Shown piece after piece: positions 49,249 to 58,747 of a DNA stretch of 64,000 nucleotides. Made by a program: the position numbers and the translations under genes. How positions within the stretch are numbered: the first letter of the stretch is position 1; each line of letters starts with the position of its first letter. Location: NCBI GenBank assembly GCA_963756425.1, contig CAVWNW010000001.1, positions 186,001-250,000 of the forward strand, written 5' to 3'. The notes below the pieces were generated by a model. That model was not told the origin of the DNA and did not search any database. It was given only the letters and a program-made list of their open reading frames with translations. Source of the stretch: DASQUK01 sp963756425 (lineage in GTDB: Bacteria > Actinomycetota > Acidimicrobiia > Acidimicrobiales > VFJN01).

Positions 49249-51520
49249 ATGCCGGCCGAGCCTTCTCCCCTTGACGCGACGGGCATCGCCCGCCGACATT
49301 TTTCGACCGTTCGGAAGGGTTACGACCCCACCGAGGTGCGTGCCTTCCTCCACGAGCTGTCGGAGATCGTCGGGCGGCTCCAACGGGGCGAGGCGCACCA
49401 GCTGGACCGCGCGGAGCGCGCCGAGGCTCGTGCCGAGCTCGCCGAACAGCTCGACGAGCACCGGTTGGTGGAGCTGCTCGGGGCGGAGACGGCCCGGGTC
49501 CTCGAGGCCGCCCGGGAGGCGGCCGGCGACATCCGGGCCAGGGCCGAGGAGGCGGCCGCGAGGATGGTCCGGGACGCACAGGGCGAGGCGCACTCCACCG
49601 TTGAGCAGGCTGAGCGCGATGGCGCCAACCGAAGGAGGGAGATCGTCGCCGAGGCCGAGCAGCGTGCGCCAGGACGCCGAGGCGCTCCTCGAGCGGCGGC
49701 GGGCCGAGGCCCAGGAGCTGGCCGACGAGATGCGGCGCGCCGCAGAGTCCGACCGGGAACGGATGGTGGGCGAGGGTCAGCAGGCCCGGGCGGCGGCCGA
49801 GTCCGACGCCGAACGGCTGCGTGATACGGCCCGCGAGCAGGGACGGCAGCTCGTGATAGAGGCCCAAGTGGTCCGGGAACGCATGCTCGACGACCTCGCC
49901 CATCGCCGCCGGACCGCCCGCGAGCAGCTCGAGCGCCTCAACGGAGCCCGCGAGCGGCTGCTGGCGGCCTATGAGGTCGTGCGCCGGACCGTCGACGAGG
50001 CGACGGTCGAGCTGACGGTCGCCCTGCCGCAGGCGAAGCTGGCCAGCGAGTCGGCGGCGCGGCGGGTGAGCGAGGAGCCGGAGCCATCGGTCGAGGAGCT
50101 GGAGGCCGAGCTCACGGTGGCCCGCATGGCGGGCCTCGTCGAGGACCTCGACCGCTTGGACGGTGTCGACGTCGACCAGATCGACGCGCTGATCCACGGC
50201 GGCTTGGAGGCTGACGACCGCCACCTCGCCGACGAGGAGGCCGGTCTCCCGCGCCGCACGGCCATCACCGAGGCCAGCGACCGCAAGAGCATCTGGCCGT
50301 TCCGCCGGCGCCCCGCGGACGAGCAGCAGAGCGCACCGGCCCCGCCGGCCGTGGCCGTCAGGCCCGCCAGGGTGGCGGACCGGCCCATCGAGCGGTCCGC
50401 TCCGCCACCCAGCACGGATGACACGGCCGGGGACGTCGCCGAGGACGACCGGACTCCGGTGGTCGAGCCCCCGGCCGACGAGGCGGCGGACGAGGCCGCT
50501 CCCGACGACGCTCCCCACGACGCGCCTGTCCGGGAGGTCCACACCTCCGGCGCTGCGGCGGACGACGCCGCGTACGGGGACGGCGACGAAGACGACACCG
50601 AGGCCGGGGAGCAGGACCATGTGGAGGAGCTCTTCGCCCGGCTGAAGGCCGACCGCGGGGGTCCCGCCCCGGGCACGGCCGGCGAAGGAGAGGCGCTCGG
50701 CGTGGGCGCCACGGCGGTTGCCGTCATGGACGACCCGCAGGGGCACCGGGCCCCGCAAGCCGCCGAGGGCGAGCACGGCGAAGCCGACGCCGAGGCCGCC
50801 CCCGAGGCCGCCGTGGAGGAGGTCGAGGAGCTCGATCCCGATGAGGCGGTGCTGCACGAGCGTGATACCCACCTGGGCCCGGTCGAGCGCGACCTCGGGC
50901 GGCGGCTGAAGCGGGTCCTGGCCGACGAGCAGAACGAGGTGTTCGACCTGCTGCGACGCGACCAACCCGCCGCGCTCGACGACGTGGTGCCTACCGCCCA
51001 CGAGCACGTCCGCCGCTACGCCGCAGCCGCCCTGCCCGACCTCGACCTGGCCGCCGTCTCGGGTGCCGCCAGCGTCGATCGCGAGCTCACCGAGCCGTGC
51101 TTGGCGCTCGCCTCCGAGCTGGGCCAGTCGCTGGTCGAACCCATGCGGGAGCGGATCGCGCGCTCGTTCGACGAATGCGAGGGTGACTTCGAGGAGGTGA
51201 CCGAGCGGCTCCGGTCGGTCTACCGCGAGTGGAAGGGCCAGCGGATCGGTGCCGCCGTGCGGCACTACGCCGCCGCGGCCTACGCCTGGGGTGTCTACGA
51301 GGCGACCCCGACCGACACCGAGCTCCGGTGGCTGGTCGACCGGAGCGGCGAGGCCTGCCCCGACGCCGACGACAACGCCCTGGCGAGCGGCGTCCGCAAG
51401 GGCGAAGCCTTCCCCACCGGGGTCGTGTGCTCGCCCGCGCATCCGGATTGTCGCTGCCTGGTCGTGCCCGTGGGCGTCGGCATCCAGCACTCCGGAGCCG
51501 ACGCGGGCCGTGGGCGATAG
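49249..51520 (+). CDS. DivIVA-domain protein with phage Mu F-like C-terminal motif (frame break near 49665)
   Basis: The N-terminus (MPAEPSPLDATGIARRHF, then KGYDPTEVRAFLHELSEIV) is a DivIVA membrane/curvature-binding domain. A long coiled coil rich in Glu/Arg/Ala follows, then a Pro/Asp/Glu-rich linker (about residues 360-540). The C-terminal helical domain ends WLVDRSGEACPDADDNALA, then CSPAHPDCRCLVVPVGV. The D...C...HPxCRC pattern is like the end of phage Mu gpF/SPP1 gp7 head-morphogenesis proteins. The frame slips by one base near 49665, between EAEQ and VRQDAEALLERR; skipping one base restores about 756 residues. It probably organises poles or septa. Confidence 0.75.
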
Positions 51521-51566
51521 GCCCGCGCTCTAACCGTCAGAACCGCTATCGGTAGGCTCGGCCCCC

Positions 51567-54548
51567 ATGCGAGCCCCCGACGACCTGCCGCGCCGAGCGC
51601 CCCGGCGCAAGAACGGCAGGCGCGGGCGCACGCTGCTCATCGTCGGCGTCATTGCGGCGTTCATCCTGCTCACGTCGCTGCGGGGCATCGCCGGCTTCTA
51701 CACCGACTACCTGTGGTTCGACTCGCTGAACCAGACGGGGGTGTGGCGGGGGATCCTCGGAGCCAAGCTGAGCCTGTCGCTCATCTTCATGGTGGGCTTC
51801 TTCCTGCTGGCCTGGGTCAACCTGCTGATCGCCGACCGCATCGCGCCGCCCTACCGCCTCGCGGGCCCGGAGGACGAGCTGCTCGAGCGGTACCACGACA
51901 TCGTCGACGACCGCATGGGCTGGTTGCGCATCGTCATCTGCGTCCTGCTGGCGATCATCGCGGGGTCGGGTGTGTCATCGGAGTGGAACTCCTGGGTGCT
52001 GTTCACCAACGGCGGCGACTTCGGCATCGAGGACCCGCAGTTCCACAACGACATCGGGTTCTACGTCTTCCGGCTGCCGTTCCTGTCGTTCGTGGTCGAC
52101 TGGCTGTTCGCGTCGCTGCTGATCGTCATCATCGTCACGGCGGTGGCGCACTACCTGAACGGCGGCATCCGGGTGCAGCCACCGTCGCCGCGGGTCACAC
52201 CACAGGTGAAGGCCCACCTGTCGGTGCTCCTCGCGGTCCTGGCATTGGTCAAGACCGCCGACTATTGGCTGCAGCGCTTCGAGCTCACGACGTCGTCCCG
52301 CGGCATCGTCGACGGTGCCAGCTACACCGACGTCCGTGCGCAGCTCCCGGCGCTCAACCTGCTGCTGCTCATCTCCCTGTGTGCAGCGGCGCTGTTCGTC
52401 GTCAACATCTTCCGTCGAGGCTGGACCCTCCCCGCCGTCGCCGTCGGCCTGTGGATCTTCGTGGCGGTGGTCGCCGGGGGGATCTACCCGCAGTACGTCC
52501 AGCGGTTTCAGGTCCAGCCCAACGAGTCGGCGCGCGAGCGCCCCTACATCCAGCGCAACATCGAGGCGACCAGGGCCGCGCTGGGCCTGGCCAACGTCAC
52601 GACCCAGCGGTTCCAGCCGCAAGCCAACGCCGCCGACGTTCAGCTCACGGGGGCGGAGCCGACCGTGAGGAACATCCGCCTGTGGGATCCGGCCGCCCGG
52701 CTGTCGGGCCAAACCTTCGAGCAGCTCCAGCGGATCCGCAACTTCTACAACATCAACGACGTCGACGTTGACCGCTACGCGATCGACGGCCAACCCACGC
52801 AGGTGAACATCGGCGTCCGGACGATCAACCCCGACGGCGTGCCGGGCGACTCCTGGGAGGCGGCGCACCTGGCCTACACCCACGGGTACGGCGTCGTGAT
52901 GGCCCCGTCCAACACGTCGGAGGGCAACGAGCCCCAGTTCGTCATGGGCGACATCCCGCAGCGGGACGTCGAGAGCATCTCGCTCGACCAGCCGGGCATC
53001 TACTTCGGCGAGGACCTCGACGGCTACATCGTGGTCGACACCAACCGGGACGAGATCGACTTCCAGGACGCGGAGGGCGAGACGCAGCCCACGACCTACA
53101 GCGGTGACGATGGGGTCCAGGCCAACTCGCTGGTGCGCCGCGCGGCGTTTGCGCTGCGCTTCGGCGACCTCAACCCGCTGATCTCCGACTTCATGACCGA
53201 CAATTCCCGCGTCGTCTACGTGCGTGACGTCATCGAGCGGGTGACGAAGCTGGCGCCTTTCCTCCATGCGGACACCGATCCGTACCCGGTCGTGGTCGAC
53301 GGCAAGGTCCAATGGGTGGTGGACCTCTACACGACAACCTCGCGCTACCCCTACGCGCAGATGGCCGACACCGACCAGGTGTCGTCGTCGAGCGGCCTGA
53401 ATCGCCGGTTCAACTACGTGCGCAACTCGGTCAAGGCCACGGTCGACGCGTACGAGGGCACGGTCACGTTCTACGTGATGGACGAGGAAGATCCCATCAT
53501 CAACGCGTACCGGGATGCCTTCCCCGACCTGTTCAGCGACGACCAGATTCCCAAGGAGCTGCAGGCACATCTGCGCTACCCCGAGGACCTGTTCCGGGTC
53601 CAGACCGGGGCCTATGCCCGTTATCACCTCGACGATCCCGACGACTTCTTCAACCAGGACGACTCCTGGCGCGTCGCCCGGGATCCGGGGACCGCCGGCG
53701 CCGACCCCTCGACGCAGGTCACCAACGAGCAGGGGCAGGTCACCGGTGCCCAGGCCCCTCGGATCGCGCCCTACTACCAGCTGCTACAGCTTCCGAATGA
53801 GTCGGGTGAGGTGTCGCGGCAGGCCGAGATGGCGCTGATGCGGCCGTTCGTCCCCTTCAGCGAGGACGATCGCAGCCAGTTGCTCACGGCGTTCATGGCG
53901 GCGCGGATGGACCCCGGCCACTACGGCGAGCTGGTGGTCTACGAGATGCCACCGGGCGACCTCCCGGACGGCCCCGGGATCGCCGCGGGCAAGATCCAGG
54001 CCGACGAGAACGTCTCCCGTGACGAGACCGAGCTCGGGCGCGGGGGCTCGAGGGTGCTGTTCGGGAACCTGCTCCTGGTGCCGATCGACAACGCCCCCCT
54101 CTACGTTCAGCCGTTCTACGTCGTCCCGGAGGCGGAGACCCGCCAGCTCCCTCAACTCGAGCGGGTGATCGCCGCGTTCGGCGACGAGGTCGTGATCGAG
54201 GACACGCTGCAGGAAGCCCTGGCGGCGCTGTTCGGCGAACGCGTGGCGACGCAGGAACGCCCCGGGGAGGAGGGCGAGCAGCCACCGCCCGACGGCGAGG
54301 CCGAGCCACCACCCCAGGAGGGGGGCACCACGGCCGAGGAGGCCGCACGCCTGCTCGCCCGGGCTGACCAGCTGTTCGACCAGGCCGATGCTGCGCTGGC
54401 CGACGGCGACCTCGCCACGTTCCAGGAGCGCCTGAATCAGGCCCGCGAGCTGGTGGCGCAGGCGAACGCGCTGCTGGCCGGCGACCAGGGCGGCGGCGAG
54501 TCGACAACGACCACGTCGACGACGGAGCCCGAGACGTCACCGGCCTAG
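51567..54548 (+). CDS. UPF0182 family membrane protein
   Basis: A 993-residue protein with seven predicted N-terminal transmembrane helices (about 22-300) and a large extracytoplasmic domain. The domain has the family blocks RPYIQRNIEATRAALGL, the GDSWEAAHLAYTHGYG segment, the NRRFNYVRNSVKATVDAYEG block and FLFGNLL-like VLFGNLLLVPI. It ends in a Pro/Gln-rich linker, a helical hairpin (EEAARLLARADQLFDQADAALADGDL) and a Ser/Thr tail. The family is nearly universal in actinobacteria but has no established function. Confidence 0.93.
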   Translation: MRAPDDLPRRAPRRKNGRRGRTLLIVGVIAAFILLTSLRGIAGFYTDYLWFDSLNQTGVWRGILGAKLSLSLIFMVGFFLLAWVNLLIADRIAPPYRLAGPEDELLERYHDIVDDRMGWLRIVICVLLAIIAGSGVSSEWNSWVLFTNGGDFGIEDPQFHNDIGFYVFRLPFLSFVVDWLFASLLIVIIVTAVAHYLNGGIRVQPPSPRVTPQVKAHLSVLLAVLALVKTADYWLQRFELTTSSRGIVDGASYTDVRAQLPALNLLLLISLCAAALFVVNIFRRGWTLPAVAVGLWIFVAVVAGGIYPQYVQRFQVQPNESARERPYIQRNIEATRAALGLANVTTQRFQPQANAADVQLTGAEPTVRNIRLWDPAARLSGQTFEQLQRIRNFYNINDVDVDRYAIDGQPTQVNIGVRTINPDGVPGDSWEAAHLAYTHGYGVVMAPSNTSEGNEPQFVMGDIPQRDVESISLDQPGIYFGEDLDGYIVVDTNRDEIDFQDAEGETQPTTYSGDDGVQANSLVRRAAFALRFGDLNPLISDFMTDNSRVVYVRDVIERVTKLAPFLHADTDPYPVVVDGKVQWVVDLYTTTSRYPYAQMADTDQVSSSSGLNRRFNYVRNSVKATVDAYEGTVTFYVMDEEDPIINAYRDAFPDLFSDDQIPKELQAHLRYPEDLFRVQTGAYARYHLDDPDDFFNQDDSWRVARDPGTAGADPSTQVTNEQGQVTGAQAPRIAPYYQLLQLPNESGEVSRQAEMALMRPFVPFSEDDRSQLLTAFMAARMDPGHYGELVVYEMPPGDLPDGPGIAAGKIQADENVSRDETELGRGGSRVLFGNLLLVPIDNAPLYVQPFYVVPEAETRQLPQLERVIAAFGDEVVIEDTLQEALAALFGERVATQERPGEEGEQPPPDGEAEPPPQEGGTTAEEAARLLARADQLFDQADAALADGDLATFQERLNQARELVAQANALLAGDQGGGESTTTTSTTEPETSPA

Positions 54549-54582
54549 CGCGTCCGGGGGTCGGCGCGGGCCGGCGCAGGGG

Positions 54583-54611
54583 TTGGCTGGTCGGAGGGCG
54601 ACCGATAAGGT
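54583..54611 (+). promoter_or_regulatory. Sigma-70-type promoter of the initiator tRNA gene
   Basis: TTGGCT (-35, 54583-54588), a 17-bp spacer and TAAGGT (-10, 54606-54611), 15 bp before the mature tRNA 5' end. Confidence 0.65.
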
Positions 54612-54626
54612 GTGTCTCCCTAACGA

Positions 54627-54703
<77 letters not shown>

Positions 54704-54718
54704 ACGAAACCGCAGGTT

Positions 54719-54744
54719 AGAGCCGGTGCGAAAGCGCCGGCTCT
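54719..54744 (+). terminator. Intrinsic terminator of the tRNA gene
   Basis: Eleven-pair stem AGAGCCGGTGC / GCGCCGGCTCT (one G:T pair) closed by a GAAA tetraloop, followed by TCTGCT. It begins 16 bases after the tRNA CCA end. Confidence 0.8.
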
Positions 54745-54776
54745 TCTGCTGACTGGCCGATCTTCTACCGGGTCTT

Positions 54777-55063
54777 CTACCGAACGCACCGGCAGCGGGC
54801 GCGGTCGTGCGCCATGGAACGCACGACAGCGAGGGTTCGGGCGGCCGGGGCGACGCGCCGCACGTCCTCGAGCGCCAGTGACACCTTGGTCCGCTCGGCG
54901 AACATCTCGCCGCTGACTTCGGGCTGAGCATGATGACGACGTGCCGGCGGCTCGGTGGGCCGTAGACCTCGTGGAGCGTGCCAGGTGCCTCCTCGAATCC
55001 CCACGAGCAAGCGACTTCCTGGCCGTACTCGAGTTCCGGTTCGGTCTTGCGCATCTGTCTCAC
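54777..55063 (-). CDS. Small partner protein of the HEPN gene (frame break near 54922)
   Basis: About 95 residues when rejoined. The start-side frame reads RKTEPELEYGQEVACSWGFE, then APGTLHEVYGPPSRRHVVIMLS. After one missing base the downstream frame continues EVSGEMFAERTKVSLALEDV and so on to the stop at 54777. Its GTG overlaps the HEPN stop by four bases (GTGA), so translation is coupled. I do not recognise the family. Its position suggests a partner, possibly an antitoxin or modulator. Confidence 0.5.
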
Positions 55064-55623
55064 CACGGTGACGGGATCTGAAGCAGTCCGCCGAGCCCCG
55101 TCGCCGTCACCTGATCCCTGGTACTGCCAGACTCGGGGTCGCTCGACGGTGTCGGCGGTACGAGGTCAGCGCCGCGCTCGATGTGACCTGAGCCGGCGAC
55201 CCGAGCGACCTGTGTCTCATTGCCGTGGACGATGGCGTTGCGAAAGTCGACGGCCACGTCGAGACAGCTGAGTGCCGCCTCCATCGCGGAGCCCTGCGCT
55301 TTGAGCACGCGGACGATGTTGAACCCGACCCGAGAGAAGTCGTTCGCCGGGACGCTCGTTCGGTGTGTCTGAGCGTCGAGCCGGTGCCCCTGGCTCATGA
55401 GCTTGCTCACGAGCTCCTGCTGCTGGGTGCTGACCCTGGTGGCGGGGACGTCGATTGCGTCGTTGTAAAGCTCGCGACAGTAGGTCTGGAACTGCGCGAG
55501 CAACGCGACGAACCGGCTTCGGTTGAGCTGCTCCACACCCCAAGGGTGGCCGGGCGCTGAGCCCCTCGCGTCGCCGTGGATCCGTTCGAGCTCGTCAGGC
55601 GCACAAGTCCGACGGTCTGCCAT
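55060..55623 (-). CDS. HEPN-domain protein
   Basis: A 187-residue, mostly helical protein carrying the HEPN ribonuclease-type motif R-x4-H as RNAIVH (Arg128, His133), followed by GNET, near the end of a helix (SCLDVAVDFRNAIVHGN). This placement and the following Gly-Asn match the MAE_28990/RiboL-PSP HEPN groups found in defence and toxin systems. Start is ATG 55623; a longer upstream frame overlaps the recombinase remnant. It is overlapped at its 3' end by a small partner gene and lies inside a tRNA-adjacent island. Confidence 0.65.
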   Translation of the reverse strand: MADRRTCAPDELERIHGDARGSAPGHPWGVEQLNRSRFVALLAQFQTYCRELYNDAIDVPATRVSTQQQELVSKLMSQGHRLDAQTHRTSVPANDFSRVGFNIVRVLKAQGSAMEAALSCLDVAVDFRNAIVHGNETQVARVAGSGHIERGADLVPPTPSSDPESGSTRDQVTATGLGGLLQIPSPW

Positions 55624-55657
55624 TGGGCCAAGGCGGGCGAAGGCATGGGCACAAGGT

Positions 55658-55906
55658 CTACTCGTCGTCGTCCACCGCGGCATTGAGCGCCGGCGGCGGG
55701 TCGAGCGCCATAGCAACCAGGTCGGAGAACACGGTGGCGGCGTCGGCCTGCATGCCGGGAATGACGTGCTGGTACACGGTGATCGTCAACGCCGGGCTGG
55801 CATGGCCGAGCCGCTCGCTGACGACCTTCACGGGCACGCCCGCCTTCTCGGAGCCGAACACGATGGGGCCTGAGGGCGCGCTGCGAGCGGGCAGGTCAGC
55901 AGCCAC
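55658..55906 (-). pseudogene. Tyrosine recombinase (integrase) C-terminal remnant
   Basis: Only the last 60 or so residues resemble a phage-type integrase: KAGVPVKVVSERLGHASPAL, then TITVYQHVIPGMQADAATVF. The His of box II (GHASP) and the catalytic Tyr of VYQH are present. The catalytic domain N-terminal to KAGVPV, including the Arg-His-x-x-Arg segment, is missing and replaced by unrelated sequence. It is a truncated relic, evidence that an element once integrated beside the tRNA gene. Confidence 0.8.
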
Positions 55907-55988
55907 GTGTCGAGAATGCCCGGCTCACCTGCCCGGACGCATCACGTCACCGCGTAGTTCCGGTCGACCCCGCGGCACGGTGACACCA

Positions 55989-57080
55989 CTATTCCTGGTT
56001 GCGGCGCTCACGCTGTCGGTAGCCGTACGCGGCCTGAAGCACCGCCTCGTCGCTGGCAAACCCGGTGCCCACGGCGCCACCGACTGTGGCAATCGTGGCC
56101 AAGAGCCACGCCACGGCCAGATAGTCGCCTCCGTCTGCGGGATGGCCGAGAGCCGGCCCGAGGATGCCACGTGGCAGGAGGAGAACCTCCACCAACAGGC
56201 CCGCGCCGAACAACCCGACGTACAGGCACAGCACACCGATCGTCACTGTGATGAGGGTCGTCGCGTTGTAGAGCCTCGCGAGTTCGCGGTCGCCGGCGCT
56301 CGACGGGCGCTCCCACATCTCGTGATCGATCACCAGCCAAGCCACCATGGTCGCCACGGCGAGGACCGCGGCGATCCCCAGGCGCAGGGAACCCACTGCG
56401 ACCGCCATGCGCCACACCGTCTCGGTGATCAGGACGACCGCCCCCGCTGCGAAGGCAGCGGCGAACGCGCTCGAGAGTTGGGGGACGAGGAGCCAAGGAC
56501 GGTTGGCCCTTACCATCCCGGCGAGGAGTCGCGCTCGACTGTGCCGGCCGGTGCCGACGAATCGGACGTCGATGTCGCCTGCGCCGGGCGTCGTCCTGGC
56601 GAACGGCGCCAGTTGGTTCGTAGCCGTCGCTGCTGGGGCCCCCTGCGGAAGGCTCTGGATGGCGTCCTCGACCAACTCGGCGACAACGCGGACCACGGCC
56701 TGCCGGGCCCGTCGCTGCAGGCGTACCGCTCCGAGGGCGGGCAAGGAGGTGATGGCGACGCGGGCGCGGCGGTTGATGTCGGCCACGATGGGTTGGAGCC
56801 CGCTCCGTCGCGGCTGGTCGGTGATGCACACGACGACGTCGAGCCCGTGCCGCTGGGCTACGACGTCGACGATGTCCTTCAAGGCGAGCGAACCCTGTTC
56901 GTCGGCGGTGAACCGGTGCTCGATGGCCAGGACCCGCCAGTCCCACTGGTCGGAGACGTCCCGGCGCAACTCCTCGGCCACATCGGCGGCGATGTCACGG
57001 GCTAGCTGGTAGGGGAGGCCGGGGTCGCCCACGAGTCCTACGACAATCGTCGATCCTGGCGCCGGGTGCTCGGCAGTCAC
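55989..57080 (-). CDS. Conserved membrane protein of unknown function
   Basis: A 363-residue protein. The first 170 residues look soluble (IVVGLVGDPGLPYQLARDIAADV, then DWRVLAIEHRFTADEQG, VVVCITDQPRRSG). About four transmembrane helices follow between residues 210 and 350 (AAAFAAGAVVLITETVWRMA, LGIAAVLAVATMVAWLV, TLITVTIGVLCLYVGLF, YLAVAWLLATIATVGG), with a short tail. I know similar actinobacterial proteins only as hypothetical. GTG 57080 is the first start whose product looks protein-like; the frame continues upstream as the shadow of the transposase remnant. Confidence 0.7.
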   Translation of the reverse strand: MTAEHPAPGSTIVVGLVGDPGLPYQLARDIAADVAEELRRDVSDQWDWRVLAIEHRFTADEQGSLALKDIVDVVAQRHGLDVVVCITDQPRRSGLQPIVADINRRARVAITSLPALGAVRLQRRARQAVVRVVAELVEDAIQSLPQGAPAATATNQLAPFARTTPGAGDIDVRFVGTGRHSRARLLAGMVRANRPWLLVPQLSSAFAAAFAAGAVVLITETVWRMAVAVGSLRLGIAAVLAVATMVAWLVIDHEMWERPSSAGDRELARLYNATTLITVTIGVLCLYVGLFGAGLLVEVLLLPRGILGPALGHPADGGDYLAVAWLLATIATVGGAVGTGFASDEAVLQAAYGYRQRERRNQE

Positions 57081-57641
57081 GCCGTGTGCCCTCCTGCTTC
57101 GTCGCCGCCCCGGTACATCGTCCCGCAATGGTGCCGAGTTGGTCGCCGGCTCGGGGGGCGCCAGGGGAAAGGCACCATCTCGCCCCCCGAGCCGGGGTGT
57201 GGCGACCGGCACGGCTATGCGGTCGGGCGGTGGCTGGCCGGTGAGACCGTCGAGGTCAGCGTCGATACCGGTGTCGTGAACGTCCATCACCGTGGCGTAC
57301 TGGTCGCCACCCTCGCCCAGCGGCACCGTCCCGACCGCGAGCTCGCCGCCCTGCAGCGCAGGCCCCGTCGTCGGCTGGTCGTCCCCCGCCAGGCCACCGT
57401 CGGCCAAGCCGTCACCCGCAAAGTCGATTCGTCGGGGTCCATAAGCTTCGCCGGCTGGTCCTACCGGGTCGGCAAAGCCCACAAGCGGCGTCAGGTCCAG
57501 ATCGCCATCGTCAGTGACGTCGTGGAGATCTCCTCGGGCGGCCAGGTCCTCAAGACCCATGCCATCCGCCACGACCGCTCACGCGAGCACGGCGCCTTCG
57601 CCAACCCCGGCGGCCGACCCCGCCGCATCAACGCCGCCTAA
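57066..57641 (+). pseudogene. IS481-like transposase C-terminal remnant
   Basis: From about 57205 the frame resembles the C-terminal beta-barrel part of IS481/Mu-type transposases: two related units (GYAVGRWLAGETVEVSVDTG and SISFAGWSYRVGKAHKRRQV), then THAIRHDRSREHGAFANPGG. The DDE catalytic core is absent. The first 45 residues of the frame have no resemblance. Terminal-type repeats follow at 57654-57705. Confidence 0.6.
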
Positions 57642-57653
57642 CCCCCACCCAAG

Positions 57654-57705
57654 CGGAACACGACTACCGAACCCGCTCCGGAACACGGCTACCGGACCTT
57701 GACAG
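57654..57705. repeat. Terminal repeats of the IS remnant
   Basis: Two near-identical 20-bp direct repeats, CGGAACACGACTACCGAACC (57654-57673) and CGGAACACGGCTACCGGACC (57679-57698). The second is followed by TTGACAG. The position just past the transposase tail fits a right-hand IS end. No matching left end is seen in the window. Confidence 0.5.
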
Positions 57706-57751
57706 GTCTAGAAGCCGCCCGGGTGAGCGCCTGCCCCTAGTGTCTCTTTCC

Positions 57752-58711
57752 ATGGCGCGGGTCACCTGGCACGAGGACGCTCGGCTCGATGTCGACGGTA
57801 TTCCGTTCCTCGTCTCCTCGATCCCTCTGACGACGGAAGCCCACCTCATCATCAAGTCCCCGCATCTGGTGCGTCGGTACCTGGACCTCCTCGAGGCCGA
57901 GAGACCGCGGCGCATCGTTGAGCTCGGCGTGAGGGACGGGGGCTCGACCGCGCTCATTGCGCTCGCCGCAGCACCCGACCTCCTAGTAGCGGTCGACCTG
58001 GACCCGGATCCGCCCTCCCGGCTCGCCGACCTCGTGCGGTCGTGTGACCTTGGCGACCAGGTCGCCTTCGGCTTCGGGCTAGACCAGGGTGACCGCGAGG
58101 CCCTCACGGCGCTAGTCGAACGCCACGCGCCGGACGGGCCGTTGGATCTCGTAGTGGACGACGCCTCGCACCTCCTTGGACCGACGACGACATCGTTCGA
58201 GGTCCTGTTCCCCCGACTTCGCCCCGGCGGGCTGTACGTGATCGAGGACTGGAGCTGGGAGTGCCTCGTCGCCGCGCACCTGGCTCACGTTCGACCGGAG
58301 ATCGTCGACGAGCGGCTGTCCTCCGTCCGGGTCGTCGAGATCCTCAACGCTCCCGGCGGCACACTCCCGCCTGAGCTGGTGCGTGAGATGAGCGAAGCGA
58401 ACGCCCGACGGGGCGGCGCACACGACGGCAACCTGTTCGGTGCGATCGTGGAGGCCGCGGCCGACGTCGACCCGAAGACGCTCGCCACGGTCGAGGCCGT
58501 CGACCGGCGGCCGATGGCCGACCTCGCCGTGGCGATGATGATGACGGCGGCCACCCGGCCAGGGTTGATCGGTGAGCTCACCGTCGACAGCGATTGGCTG
58601 ACTGTCCGGCGCGGCGACGACGAGGTTCCCGCCGACGAGTTCCGGCTCGGCGAGCCGTGGTACGACGCGTTCGGCTACCTCTCTGACATGAACCGCCGTT
58701 CAAAGATCTAG
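57752..58711 (+). CDS. Class I SAM-dependent methyltransferase
   Basis: A 319-residue Rossmann methyltransferase. Motif I is IVELGVRDGGSTALIAL (about 54-70), the acidic ribose-binding strand LLVAVDLDP, then LDLVVDDASHLLGPT and the GGLYVIEDW strand. This layout is like the Methyltransf_24 / CmcI-type group that modifies sugars and natural products; substrate unknown. ATG 57752 is preferred over GTG 57740. It lies just after the IS remnant and 36 bp before the acyl-CoA operon. Confidence 0.82.
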   Translation: MARVTWHEDARLDVDGIPFLVSSIPLTTEAHLIIKSPHLVRRYLDLLEAERPRRIVELGVRDGGSTALIALAAAPDLLVAVDLDPDPPSRLADLVRSCDLGDQVAFGFGLDQGDREALTALVERHAPDGPLDLVVDDASHLLGPTTTSFEVLFPRLRPGGLYVIEDWSWECLVAAHLAHVRPEIVDERLSSVRVVEILNAPGGTLPPELVREMSEANARRGGAHDGNLFGAIVEAAADVDPKTLATVEAVDRRPMADLAVAMMMTAATRPGLIGELTVDSDWLTVRRGDDEVPADEFRLGEPWYDAFGYLSDMNRRSKI

Positions 58712-58747
58712 AGGGGGATTCATGGCGGACCGCCAGGAGACGCCCCA

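Noticed and set aside
49247..51490. 747-codon minus-strand frame opposite the DivIVA-type gene
   Set aside because: The plus strand encodes the DivIVA motif and coiled coil; the minus translation is low-complexity Leu/Gly/Arg.
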